Part shown: piece by piece, positions 52,709 to 60,265 of the stretch
Layout: each line of letters begins with the position of its first letter
How positions within the stretch are numbered: the stretch's first letter is position 1
Origin: Bradyrhizobium sp. ISRA464
GTDB taxonomy: Bacteria; Pseudomonadota; Alphaproteobacteria; Rhizobiales; Xanthobacteraceae
Length of the DNA stretch: 64,000 nucleotides
Direction: 5' to 3'
Assembly (NCBI RefSeq): GCF_029910095.1
Contig: NZ_CP094526.1
Location: 1,116,001-1,180,000, forward strand
Notes under the pieces: model-generated
Databases searched by the model: none
What the model saw: the letters and a program-made list of their open reading frames with translations, nothing else
What the model was told of the DNA's origin: nothing
Translations under genes and position numbers: made by a program

Positions 52709-53587
52709 GTGCCGGACGACGACAGTCTCCTGGCTTCGCTCCGTTACCTGTTCGCCGACATCATCGGCGACGAGGACGACGGACCGCTAGTGCCGCCGGA
52801 TGCCTGCCCCGAGCAGCTCAGCCCGGTTGTCAGCGACGCCATTCATCTGCTGACCGAGTATCAGAGCGCCGGCTACGCCAGGCTCTATATCGAGCGGCTC
52901 GAGCGTTTCGTCGGCCGGCGCGGCGTCGACGACGCCATGCTCGCCGACATCGCGCGGCTGATGGCGCAGCGCATGGCCTATGAAGACCCGATCCGCATCG
53001 CGCAGCTCAAGCTCCGCGAGGTCCACGCGGCCGGTGGCCGGGCGGCACGCTCCGCCGACGACGTGAAGAAATTCCGCCTCGACGAACTGATCGATGCCTT
53101 GCCGGCAGTGGTCGCCGACCCCGTGCTCGGCGCGCTCGATTGGCTCGGCTGGCGGCGGCGGAGGGTCTCGATCCGCTTCAGCGCCAATAGCCGCTTCAGT
53201 GTTCGCAGGCTCAGGATCGAAGCCGGGCTGAAACGCTGGCGGATGTTCTCGGTGCGCTATGCCAAGGAGCGCGTCTGGGTCGAGCGCTGGCTGCACATGA
53301 TCGATCGCAGCCTGACCAAGCAGCCGAGCGCAACCGTGGCGGTCATCCAGACTGCGACCATGATCAACGGCTACGGCGATCCGTACCGCCAGGGCATCGC
53401 GGACTGGCATGCGATCATCGACGGCCTCGCCAAGCCCGTCTTCGACGGCACGCTCGCGCTCTCCGATCTCGCCGGCGCAATCGCGGAGGCGCGCGCTGCC
53501 ATCATGCCCGACCCGCGCCAGGCCTCATTGAAGCGCAAGATCGCGGAGATCCGCGCGCGCGTGCCGGCCAGCAGGCCGTTGCCTTGA
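52709..53587 (+). CDS. DUF6537-like protein (stand-alone)
   Basis: A 292-residue protein starting with GTG 52709 behind ctggagacgccgca. The segment LTEYQSAGYARLYIERLERF, then AQRMAYEDPIRIAQLKLREV, follows the DUF6537 domain found at the C-terminus of some indolepyruvate ferredoxin oxidoreductases. Here there is no oxidoreductase domain in front, so it is a free-standing version. A basic central region (LGWRRRRVSIRFSANSRFSV) is notable. The role is unknown; the upstream cNMP-binding membrane protein is its likely partner. Identification is by eye and needs a profile search. Confidence 0.65.
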   Translation: MPDDDSLLASLRYLFADIIGDEDDGPLVPPDACPEQLSPVVSDAIHLLTEYQSAGYARLYIERLERFVGRRGVDDAMLADIARLMAQRMAYEDPIRIAQLKLREVHAAGGRAARSADDVKKFRLDELIDALPAVVADPVLGALDWLGWRRRRVSIRFSANSRFSVRRLRIEAGLKRWRMFSVRYAKERVWVERWLHMIDRSLTKQPSATVAVIQTATMINGYGDPYRQGIADWHAIIDGLAKPVFDGTLALSDLAGAIAEARAAIMPDPRQASLKRKIAEIRARVPASRPLP

Positions 53588-53650
53588 GATTTGCAGGATG
53601 GCAAAGGCGCACTTGCGCCTCGCGTATTGGTCCCCGCGTTCCACCTGTCA

Positions 53651-53784
53651 CCGTCACCCTGAGGAGGCCGCGAAGCGGCCGTCTCGAAGGGCGGCGGCCC
53701 GGCTGGTGGCCGTGCATCCTTCGAGACGCGCGCGAGAGCACGCACTCCAGCGACAAAGGCGAAGCCTTTGCGGGGGGATGACGG
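53651..53784. repeat. Palindromic 'ccgtcaccctgaggaggccg' repeat
   Basis: The left part ccgtcaccctgaggaggccg and gtctcgaagg are mirrored by ccttcgagac and ggggggatgacgg, with hairpins gccgcgaagcggc and aggcgaagcct inside. It lies between convergent genes. Confidence 0.65.
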
Positions 53785-53817
53785 ATCTGATGGCGTTGCG
53801 GTTGCTCTGTCGCGAAC

Positions 53818-54039
53818 CTATCGCTTGATATGCGGAGGCTCGTCGTAACCGTGGCGGCTCGAATAGAACAGCAGGCCCATCAGACCGACGCCGACAACGG
53901 CCAGGACGACGACTCCGACGGTGAATGCGACGACACCATAGGTCGGCACCGGCGCATTGGGCACCATCAAGCCCTCATAGGCGTAAACGCCGACGGCGAT
54001 CAGGAAGGCCAGCAGGACGATGCTGATTGCGACGCGCAT
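53818..54039 (-). CDS. Small membrane protein, unknown
   Basis: A 73-residue protein with two hydrophobic helices, ISIVLLAFLIAVGVYAYEGL and VVAFTVGVVVLAVVGVGLMG, and a short basic tail (SSRHGYDEPPHIKR). I do not recognise a family. The coding frame is compact with no alternative start. Confidence 0.6.
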   Translation of the reverse strand: MRVAISIVLLAFLIAVGVYAYEGLMVPNAPVPTYGVVAFTVGVVVLAVVGVGLMGLLFYSSRHGYDEPPHIKR

Positions 54040-54077
54040 GCGTATCTGCCTCTGCTGAAGGCCGAGAGCAGCAGGCG

Positions 54078-54305
54078 CTAATGGGGGCGGCTATCCTGCC
54101 GAGCACCGAGCTTGACCACCGCCTGTTGTCCGGCTTCGGTCAGCTCTATGAGCGTCGTCCTGCCGCTCTTGGCGCATCTAATGATCTGTCTGGCAACGCG
54201 CTTGCGGGTGGCATGTTCCTCGCCGTGAAGAGCGTCGGCGCATACGTGGTCGAGAGCCGCGCTCATAGCGGCGAGCGTACGTGAATCAAATCTCTCCTCG
54301 ATCAT
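54078..54305 (-). CDS. Small soluble protein, unknown
   Basis: A 75-residue protein: an acidic N-terminus (MIEERFDSRTLAAMSAALDH), a Cys and His (VCADALHGEEHATRKRV), then a basic helix (ARQIIRCAKSGRTTLIELTE). The size and pattern resemble small conserved proteins of bradyrhizobia, but no function can be assigned. Confidence 0.5.
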   Translation of the reverse strand: MIEERFDSRTLAAMSAALDHVCADALHGEEHATRKRVARQIIRCAKSGRTTLIELTEAGQQAVVKLGARQDSRPH

Positions 54306-54338
54306 AGCAGCCCTCCCTGTAGGCCCGTTCGGGCACGG

Positions 54339-54527
54339 TTATTTGCGGAGCGTCAGCAAATCGCTGACCTCCATGACAGTCTCGGTTTGCCTGGCTTTGC
54401 GCATCAGCGCTTCACGTTCCCGTCCCGGTGGCATCTTGCGGGCCGCGATGCGCGCGTTGTCGGCGAATTTCTGGAGGCGGTGCTCGAACGATCCGGCCGG
54501 TCGCGATTTGTTGCGTTTCTTTTTCAT
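54339..54527 (-). CDS. Small basic protein, unknown
   Basis: A 62-residue highly basic protein (MKKKRNKSRPAGSFEHRLQK, then ARIAARKMPPGREREALMRK). The helix-rich, lysine- and arginine-rich sequence could bind nucleic acid. It lies 33 bases upstream of, and in the same direction as, the 75-residue protein gene. Confidence 0.5.
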   Translation of the reverse strand: MKKKRNKSRPAGSFEHRLQKFADNARIAARKMPPGREREALMRKARQTETVMEVSDLLTLRK

Positions 54528-54839
54528 GCCGCCTCCGAGGTGGGGTCCCGAGGTGGAAACAGGATGCTAGGCGGGTTCCGAAGCACCGTCGTTAACCTAT
54601 GACATTGGGCACATCGAAAAAATCACCCCCAAGATCGCAGGAACGATCTCGCCGGCCATGCGTAGCACCCGTGCGTTCACTGCTTTGCTCCCCGAGGGCA
54701 GTGGACCACTCCGGTGACGGGCCTCGGCGAATTTCGTCGCCGGGGCCCGCGTGGTGACATCATGCGCTGCAGCAATTGTCGCGGGAACGATGATTTTGCC
54801 CGGCCGTTGACGACGCGAGACACTATGGAGATCTGACAA
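54528..54839. other. Intergenic region without a supported gene
   Basis: Open frames in this stretch are short and lack ribosome sites. It probably holds promoters for the leftward small genes and the rightward PRC-barrel gene, with a tatggagatctgac ribosome site at its right end. I see nothing else. Confidence 0.5.
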
Positions 54840-55151
54840 ATGGCGATGGATGAGAGGGAGAGCGGGAATCTCATCGGCAGCGACAAGGTGGAGGGCACCG
54901 CCGTTTACGGCGCCGACGATCGCAAGATCGGTTCAATCGAGCGCGTCATGATCGACAAAAAAAGCGGACGTGTTTCCTATGCCGTGCTCGGCTTCGGCGG
55001 CATTCTCGGTCTTGGCAACAACCATTATCCGCTGCCCTGGGAGTCGCTGAAATACGATACGCGGCTGGGCGGCTATGTCACCGGCGTCACCGTGGATCAG
55101 CTTCGTGATGCGCCGAAATATGGCCGCGAGCGGGGACTGGAATTGGGCTGA
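54840..55151 (+). CDS. PRC-barrel domain protein
   Basis: A 103-residue PRC-barrel protein: LIGSDKVEGTAVYGADDRKI, GSIERVMIDKKSGRVSYAVL, then GFGGILGLGNNHYPLPWESL. Such proteins in alphaproteobacteria resemble the cytoplasmic part of the photosynthetic reaction-centre H subunit but act in general stress or RNA metabolism. ATG 54840 follows tatggagatctgaca. It lies 163 bases upstream of the Crp/Fnr gene. Confidence 0.88.
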   Translation: MAMDERESGNLIGSDKVEGTAVYGADDRKIGSIERVMIDKKSGRVSYAVLGFGGILGLGNNHYPLPWESLKYDTRLGGYVTGVTVDQLRDAPKYGRERGLELG

Positions 55152-55314
55152 TGTCGGCGCCACGCGCCGGGCGACGAAGTGAGTCGAGGTGTTCAATAAT
55201 TCGCGCCTGTGCGCACTTGCGAACATTCGCCAATATCGCCAATATCCATGCAACGCACATAATACGTTATTGGAATCAGCCCGGCGGTTACCCGATGAAC
55301 ATGCGGGGAGACCA

Positions 55315-56076
55315 ATGTCGTTGGCATCGTTAGTCCGAAAATTGGAGCAATCCGTACGGCTCTCGCCGGTGGATCATGCAGTTCTCAATCGCGCGGCATC
55401 CGAACGGGTGCGCCACTTTGGCCCGCGGGTCGATATCGTGCGCGAGGGCGACACGCCGAAGGATGTGCATCTGATCCTGTCCGGCTGGGCCTGCCGCTAC
55501 AAGCAGCTCGACGACGGCCGGCGGCAGGTGGTGTCGTTCTTCCTGCCCGGCGATATCTGCGACGTGAACGTCTTCGTCCTGCGCGAGATGGATCATTCGA
55601 TCGGCACCATCACGCCGGTGTCGATCGCCGATCTCTCGCGCGAATTCTTCGATGATATCGCCGCGCGGCATCCGCGCATCGTCACGGCATTCTGGTGGGA
55701 GACCCTCGTCAACGCGGCGATCCAGCGCGAATGGACGATGAATCTTGGCCAGCGCACGGCGCTCGAGCGGACCGCCCATCTGCTCTGCGAAGTTTGGCTG
55801 CGCCTGCGTCTGGCCGGGCTGACCAAGGGCGACAGTTGCGATTTTCCGCTGACCCAGGCCGATCTCGCCGACGCCACCGGCCTGTCCAAGGTCCATATCA
55901 ACCGCACGTTGCAGGAGCTGCGTGCCGACGGACTCATCATCCTCAAGGGCAGGACCCTGTCCATTCCCGATCTCCACCGGCTGATGCATGCCGGCCTGTT
56001 CAATCCGAACTACCTGCATATGGATCACGAGGGTCGGCAGCTCGATGCTGCGGTCACCGACGCTGCGGCCGGATGA
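55315..56076 (+). CDS. Crp/Fnr-family regulator
   Basis: A 253-residue regulator. The N-terminal cNMP-like domain reads VREGDTPKDVHLILSGWACR and VVSFFLPGDICDVNVFVLRE; the C-terminal helix-turn-helix is LTQADLADATGLSKVHINRT followed by LQELRADGLIILKGRTLSIP. There is no Fnr-type N-terminal cysteine cluster, so it does not sense oxygen through [4Fe-4S]. ATG 55315 follows ggggagaccA; an upstream ATG would add 42 residues. The ligand is unknown. Confidence 0.88.
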   Translation: MSLASLVRKLEQSVRLSPVDHAVLNRAASERVRHFGPRVDIVREGDTPKDVHLILSGWACRYKQLDDGRRQVVSFFLPGDICDVNVFVLREMDHSIGTITPVSIADLSREFFDDIAARHPRIVTAFWWETLVNAAIQREWTMNLGQRTALERTAHLLCEVWLRLRLAGLTKGDSCDFPLTQADLADATGLSKVHINRTLQELRADGLIILKGRTLSIPDLHRLMHAGLFNPNYLHMDHEGRQLDAAVTDAAAG

Positions 56077-56253
56077 CGTGACGGGTCGTCTCCAATCGTG
56101 GATTGTCTGGCTCCAGCGACGGAGGTCTTGACCTTTCACGGTCGAGTTGCGCTATGCTCCGCCGCAGCCGGCTGAGCAATGCTGCGCTATTGGTCGGTCA
56201 GGCCGCGACCGGGGCGCTGATCTGTCCCCATCGAACATAGCGGATTTCGGTGA

Positions 56254-56445
56254 ATGAAACGCGTCCACGGCCCCGGTAGCCCCCATTCGCTAGAGGACAT
56301 CTACAGCCCCCAACGGATGGCGGCGGTCGTTGACGACATGCAGATCAGCATCCCAAGGCAAATCAGCAGCCCCAGATCGATCGTGGCGAGGGTGTCCCGC
56401 GTGCCTGAGGTCGCGCGCCGGGTGCTGCGCCGCAAAAGCGGATGA
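56254..56445 (+). CDS. Possible 63-residue protein coupled to tupB
   Basis: An open frame of 63 residues (MKRVHGPGSPHSLEDIYSPQ...VARRVLRRKSG) whose TGA overlaps the ATG of tupB in an ATGA arrangement. No family is recognised and the ribosome site is weak. It could be a leader peptide or the remnant of an upstream tup gene. The exact overlap is the only support. Confidence 0.3.
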   Translation: MKRVHGPGSPHSLEDIYSPQRMAAVVDDMQISIPRQISSPRSIVARVSRVPEVARRVLRRKSG

Positions 56446-57140
56446 ACGACTTCGCACGATCGGTCAGCGCAGCCCTCTCTTTGATTGGCGATGCTGATCC
56501 CGAACTGCTGGGCATCGTCGCGCTGTCATTGCGGGTCAGCCTGACGGCGAGCATTCTTGCCTTGTTGATCGGGGCCCCGATCGGGGCCTGGCTGGCGATT
56601 GTCCACTTTCAAGGCCGGCACGTCATCATCGTGCTGACCAACGCGCTGCTTGGCCTCCCGCCGGTCGTCGTTGGCCTCGCGCTCTATCTGCTGCTGTCGC
56701 GATCGGGGCCCTTCGGGTCTGCCGGATTGTTGTTCACGCCGGCCGCCATGGTGATCGCCCAGACGCTGCTCGCAACGCCGATCGTGGTCGCGTTGGTGCA
56801 TCGGCCGTCATCGCTGCTGTGGGTGGAATTCGGCGATCTTGCGCGCACCGACGGCCTGTCGCGCCTGCGCAGCATTGCCTTGCTGTTCGCGTTGGGCCGG
56901 GCATCCCTGTTGACCGCCTTTCTCGCCGCCTTCGGCCGGGCCATTGCCGAGGTCGGTGCCATCCTCATAGTGGGTGGCAATATTCGCGGCTATACGCGGA
57001 CGATGACGACGGCGATTGCGCTCGAGACCAGCAAGGGCGATCTGGCGCTCGCGCTTGGACTCGGGCTGATCCTGCTGGCCCTGAGCGTCGCGGTCTCGAC
57101 CGTGGCGTTTCTGTTAGTGGGACGCATTGGGGAAAAATAG
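56442..57140 (+). CDS. tupB: Tungstate ABC transporter permease TupB
   Basis: A 232-residue permease with five to six helices. It carries the family pattern VSLTASILALLIGAPIGAWLAI, then LLGLPPVVVGLALYLLLSRSGP and the EAA-like loop FGRAIAEVGAILIVGGNIRG, as in TupB of tungstate transporters. Tungsten would serve tungsten- or molybdenum-type enzymes. No ATPase gene (tupC) follows it. Its last 27 bases overlap the end of tupA, which runs the other way. Confidence 0.87.
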   Translation: MNDFARSVSAALSLIGDADPELLGIVALSLRVSLTASILALLIGAPIGAWLAIVHFQGRHVIIVLTNALLGLPPVVVGLALYLLLSRSGPFGSAGLLFTPAAMVIAQTLLATPIVVALVHRPSSLLWVEFGDLARTDGLSRLRSIALLFALGRASLLTAFLAAFGRAIAEVGAILIVGGNIRGYTRTMTTAIALETSKGDLALALGLGLILLALSVAVSTVAFLLVGRIGEK

Positions 57141-57929
57141 CTGCTCCCCGCCGACCTTGTAGCCGGCGATCGTTGTCTGCCCGGCCGGCGAGATCAGCCA
57201 GTCGATGAAGGCTTGCCCGTCCTGGGCCTTGACGTTCGGATGCTTCGCGGGATTGACCAGCATCACGCCGTATTGGTTGAACAGCCGCCTGTCCCCTTCG
57301 GTCAGGATCGTGAGCTCGCCCCGGTTCTTGAAGGACAACCAGGTGCCGCGATCCGACAGCACATAGGAATTGGACGACGCCGCCATGTTGAGTGCCGGTC
57401 CCATTCCCTGACCGATCTCGCGGTACCAGCTACCCTTTGCCGCGGCAAGGTCGATGCCTGCGTCCTTCCAAAGTCGCAGCTCGGCTTCGTAGGTGCCGGA
57501 TCGATCACCGCGCGAGATGAAGGGAGCCGTCGCTGCCGCGATCTTTCTCAGGGCGTCGGCGACGTCCTTATCACCGGCAATGTGAGCCGGATCGGCCTTC
57601 GGCCCGACGATAACGAAGTCGTTGTACATGACGTCGAAGCGCTTCACGCCTTGTCCTTCGGACATGAACTTGTCCTCGGCAGGCCTGTCATGAACGAAAA
57701 CTACGTCGGCATCGCCCCGTCTGCCGATATCGAGCGCCTGACCGGTGCCGACGGCGACGACCTTCACGCCAATTCCCGACGCTTTGGTGAATTGCGGCAG
57801 CAAATAGCCAAACAGGCCGGACTGTTCGGTCGACGTCGTTGAAGCGACGATGATGGTGCGGTCTTGCGCTCCCGCGGGCGAGCACCAGGCCAGTGTGGCT
57901 AAGAGGATGACGAAAAACTGCCGCATCAT
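57114..57929 (-). CDS. tupA: Tungstate-binding periplasmic protein TupA
   Basis: A 271-residue binding protein. After the signal peptide (FFVILLATLAWCSPAGA) it reads IIVASTTSTEQSGLFGYLLP, VKVVAVGTGQALDIGRRGDA, VMYNDFVIVGPKADPAHIAG and ISRGDRSGTYEAELRLW, all hallmarks of TupA. It captures tungstate for TupB. Start 57929 is placed by the ribosome site cggaggaaaaac. The gene is convergent with tupB, an arrangement I have not seen for this pair. Confidence 0.92.
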   Translation of the reverse strand: MMRQFFVILLATLAWCSPAGAQDRTIIVASTTSTEQSGLFGYLLPQFTKASGIGVKVVAVGTGQALDIGRRGDADVVFVHDRPAEDKFMSEGQGVKRFDVMYNDFVIVGPKADPAHIAGDKDVADALRKIAAATAPFISRGDRSGTYEAELRLWKDAGIDLAAAKGSWYREIGQGMGPALNMAASSNSYVLSDRGTWLSFKNRGELTILTEGDRRLFNQYGVMLVNPAKHPNVKAQDGQAFIDWLISPAGQTTIAGYKVGGEQLFFPNASH

Positions 57930-58050
57930 GTTTTTCCTCCGGGAGGTCGGCACCAGTGCAACTCTCGCTCAGTCGGCCCCTGGACTTCCGCATGCTCTGC
58001 CGTACGGTCGCCATAGCCAGAGTGCAAGCGGAATTGCGAGCAACGCGCCA

Positions 58051-58157
58051 ACTAAAGCGCGATGAGATTAGGTTTGAATCGTCATCGCGCTTTAGCTCTT
58101 TGTTTGAGCATGATCTTTTCGGAAAACCGCTTCACACTTTTCCGGATCATGCTCTAG
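58051..58157. repeat. Composite repeat ending in the 'catgatccgg' element
   Basis: A 14-base inverted pair CTAAAGCGCGATGA (58052-58065) / TCATCGCGCTTTAG (58082-58095) is followed by gagcatgatcttttcggaaa...tttccggatcatgctctag. The right end (ctctag) lies where the aquaporin remnant stops, so it interrupts that gene. The core is the same as at 12894-12957. Confidence 0.8.
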
Positions 58158-58315
58158 CTGGGCGGCGACAAAGGGCACGACTCCATCTGGCGCGATGCCG
58201 GCGAAAGTGTTCGACAGCGAGCGGGCGATGGTACCGCTGTGGAGCCGACGACGGCAGCAAGAAGGAAGGCCGTTCCAAGACACTCGGCGAAGGCGCGCTG
58301 CGCGAGGCTCGGCAT
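58152..58315 (-). pseudogene. Aquaporin (ars-type MIP channel) remnant
   Basis: On the minus strand the ATG at 58315 overlaps the arsC stop codon. The frame begins LAQRAFAECLGTAFLLAAVV, the N-terminal helix of MIP channels, and then breaks. A second frame continues GTIARSLSNTFAGIAPDGVV followed by PFVAAQL, which is the region after the second NPA box. The central part of about 150 residues is gone, and the end is cut off by the repeat at 58157. Ars operons of rhizobia often carry such a channel (AqpS), which releases arsenite. Confidence 0.7.
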
Positions 58316-58725
58316 CAGATCCCGCGGTCCAGCTTGACCCGTTCGCCGTCCTCGTTGACGAATTCGCCGCGCTGCGGCGGCAGGAGGTCGAGGACCATTT
58401 CGGACGGCCGGCAAAGCCGCACGCCGTTCGGCGTGACGACGATCGGCCTGTTGATCAGGATCGGATGCGCCATCATTGCATCCAGCAGGTCGTCATCCGT
58501 CAAGGCCGGGTTGCTCAAGCCGAGTTCCGCGTACGGTGTGCCCTTCTCGCGCAGCAGGTCGCGCACCGAGAGCCCCATGCGCGCAACGAGCTGCTGCAGC
58601 AAGGCCCGCGCTGGCGGCGTCTTCAGATACTCGATGACGTGCGGCTCTATGCCCGCGTGGCGGATCATGGCGAGTGTATTTCGCGACGTGCCGCAATTCG
58701 GGTTATGGTAGATGATCACATCCAT
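58315..58725 (-). CDS. arsC: Arsenate reductase ArsC (glutaredoxin-dependent type)
   Basis: A 136-residue ArsC. The catalytic Cys11 is in YHNPNCGTSRNTL, and the arginine-bearing ILINRPIVVTPNGVRLCRPS segment follows. It reduces arsenate to arsenite with glutathione and glutaredoxin. The reading frame is complete although both neighbours in the ars operon are broken, so arsenate reduction could continue without its own regulator and channel. Confidence 0.92.
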   Translation of the reverse strand: MDVIIYHNPNCGTSRNTLAMIRHAGIEPHVIEYLKTPPARALLQQLVARMGLSVRDLLREKGTPYAELGLSNPALTDDDLLDAMMAHPILINRPIVVTPNGVRLCRPSEMVLDLLPPQRGEFVNEDGERVKLDRGI

Positions 58726-58735
58726 CGCGTTCGTC

Positions 58736-58857
58736 TCAGCAGCACGCGGACGAGGGCTTGCCGTCGGGACCGGCCTGCATCAGCAGCCTGAACACATCCA
58801 GCCGATTGTCCTGGGCCGATTGTCCCGGGCAAGCGCTGCGAGGGCCGCGACGGCATC
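58736..58857 (-). pseudogene. ArsR regulator remnant (N-terminal part, frameshifted)
   Basis: On the minus strand 58857 onward reads DAVAALAALA, then, after a frameshift, QDNRLDVFRLLMQAGPDGK before stopping at 58736-58738. This is the usual N-terminus of ArsR. The frameshift comes from a 14-base tandem duplication (58802-58815 and 58816-58829). The helix-turn-helix and arsenic-binding parts are missing, so the protein is not functional. It lies directly upstream of arsC. Confidence 0.65.
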
Positions 58858-58868
58858 TGTCCTTCCTA

Positions 58869-58890
58869 TATTTCAGCAAGCATTGAAATA
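58869..58890. promoter_or_regulatory. ArsR-type operator
   Basis: TATTTCA (58869-58875) and TGAAATA (58884-58890) form perfect 7-base inverted arms with an 8-base spacer, just upstream of the arsR remnant. ArsR sites in rhizobia have this TTTCA...TGAAA form. With arsR broken here, another ArsR copy elsewhere would be needed to bind it. Confidence 0.6.
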
Positions 58891-59068
58891 ACCGCCGTTG
58901 TCAATTGCAATTCGCAATGCCACGCGCAGAGACCGCTTTGCGGGTGACCGGGCCGATGACCATGCCGGTCGGCCGCTGAAGCCATTTCACATCTTCCGCG
59001 ATATGATCGTGCCGCAACGCTTGACCACCGCAGGGCGTTCCAACAGGAAATTTCGACGGTAGTGCACG

Positions 59069-60265
59069 ATGAGTGACAACCAACTTGAGGGCACTGCAGC
59101 CGAGGTTTTCGCCGCGTTCCTGAAACTTGGCTTGAGCTCGTTCGGCGGGCCGATCGCGCATATCGGCTACTTCCGGCATGAATTCGTCGAGCGTCGCAAA
59201 TGGCTTGACGAACAAGCCTACGCAGACCTCGTGGCGCTGTGTCAATTCCTGCCCGGGCCGGCAAGCAGTCAGGTCGGCTTCTCGCTCGGTCTGATGCGCG
59301 CGGGCTATCCCGGCGCGCTGGCGGCGTGGACCGGATTCACGCTGCCGTCAGCCATTGCGCTGGTGCTGTTTGCCTATGGTGCCGGTGCGCTGGTTGGACC
59401 TGTCGGCACGGGCCTGGTGCACGGGCTGAAACTTGTGGCGGTCGCAATCGTCGCGCAAGCGGTCTGGGGCATGGCGCGGACGCTATGTCCCGATCGGACG
59501 CGTGCGTCGATCGCGGTGGTCGCGGCGCTGCTCATTCTGTTCAGCACCTCGTCGATCGCCCAGATCGGCGCCATCCTGTTGGGCGGCATTGCCGGCCTTG
59601 CGCTGTGCCGGACCGGGCAGAGCAACGGGGGCGGTCACTTCGCCATGCCGGTGTCCCGCTCCATGGGGGTGGTCGCCCTGGCGGCGTTCTCGATTCTGCT
59701 GATCGGCCTGCCGGTGCTGGCGCGGCTGGCACCGGGCTCGGGCGTTGCGCTGTTCGAGGCTTTCTATCGCTCCGGCGCCTTGGTGTTCGGCGGCGGCCAC
59801 GTGGTCCTGCCGCTGCTGCGCGAGGCCGTCGTCGCGCCCGGCTGGGTCAGCGACGACGCGTTCCTGACCGGCTATGGCGCCGCGCAGGCCGTGCCGGGCC
59901 CGCTCTTCACCTTCGCGGCCTATCTGGGCGCGGTGGTCAGGATCGAGCCGCATGGCGTCGGCGGCGCGATCGTCGGACTGCTCGGCATCTTCCTGCCGGG
60001 CGTCCTGATCCTGCTCGCCGCGCTGCCGTTCTGGGAGACGTTCCGGAAGCGGACCGATGCGCAGGCGATGATGCGCGGTGTCAACGCGGCGGTCGTCGGT
60101 ATTCTCGGCGCGGCACTGTATCATCCGGTGTGGACGAGCACGGTTCTCGGTCCGCGCGATTTCGGTATCGCGCTGGTCGGATTCGTTCTGCTCATGGTCT
60201 GGCGCGCGCCGCCGCTTGTGGTTGTTGTCTTCAGTGCCATCGCCGGAATGGCGGCGGCGCTGTGA
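59069..60265 (+). CDS. chrA: Chromate transporter ChrA (long, two-domain CHR type)
   Basis: A 398-residue inner-membrane protein made of two homologous halves. The first begins FLKLGLSSFGGPIAHIGYFR with FLPGPASSQVGFSLGL; the second repeats the pattern in FYRSGALVFGGGHVVLPLLR and AQAVPGPLFTFAAYLGAV. It exports chromate from the cytoplasm, using a chemiosmotic gradient. No chrB or superoxide dismutase gene is adjacent. The upstream region to 58891 carries no other gene. Confidence 0.92.
   Translation: MSDNQLEGTAAEVFAAFLKLGLSSFGGPIAHIGYFRHEFVERRKWLDEQAYADLVALCQFLPGPASSQVGFSLGLMRAGYPGALAAWTGFTLPSAIALVLFAYGAGALVGPVGTGLVHGLKLVAVAIVAQAVWGMARTLCPDRTRASIAVVAALLILFSTSSIAQIGAILLGGIAGLALCRTGQSNGGGHFAMPVSRSMGVVALAAFSILLIGLPVLARLAPGSGVALFEAFYRSGALVFGGGHVVLPLLREAVVAPGWVSDDAFLTGYGAAQAVPGPLFTFAAYLGAVVRIEPHGVGGAIVGLLGIFLPGVLILLAALPFWETFRKRTDAQAMMRGVNAAVVGILGAALYHPVWTSTVLGPRDFGIALVGFVLLMVWRAPPLVVVVFSAIAGMAAAL

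Noticed and set aside
54597..54839. 80-codon leftward frame
   Set aside because: It has no ribosome site and unusual composition, and overlaps the likely promoter of the PRC-barrel gene.
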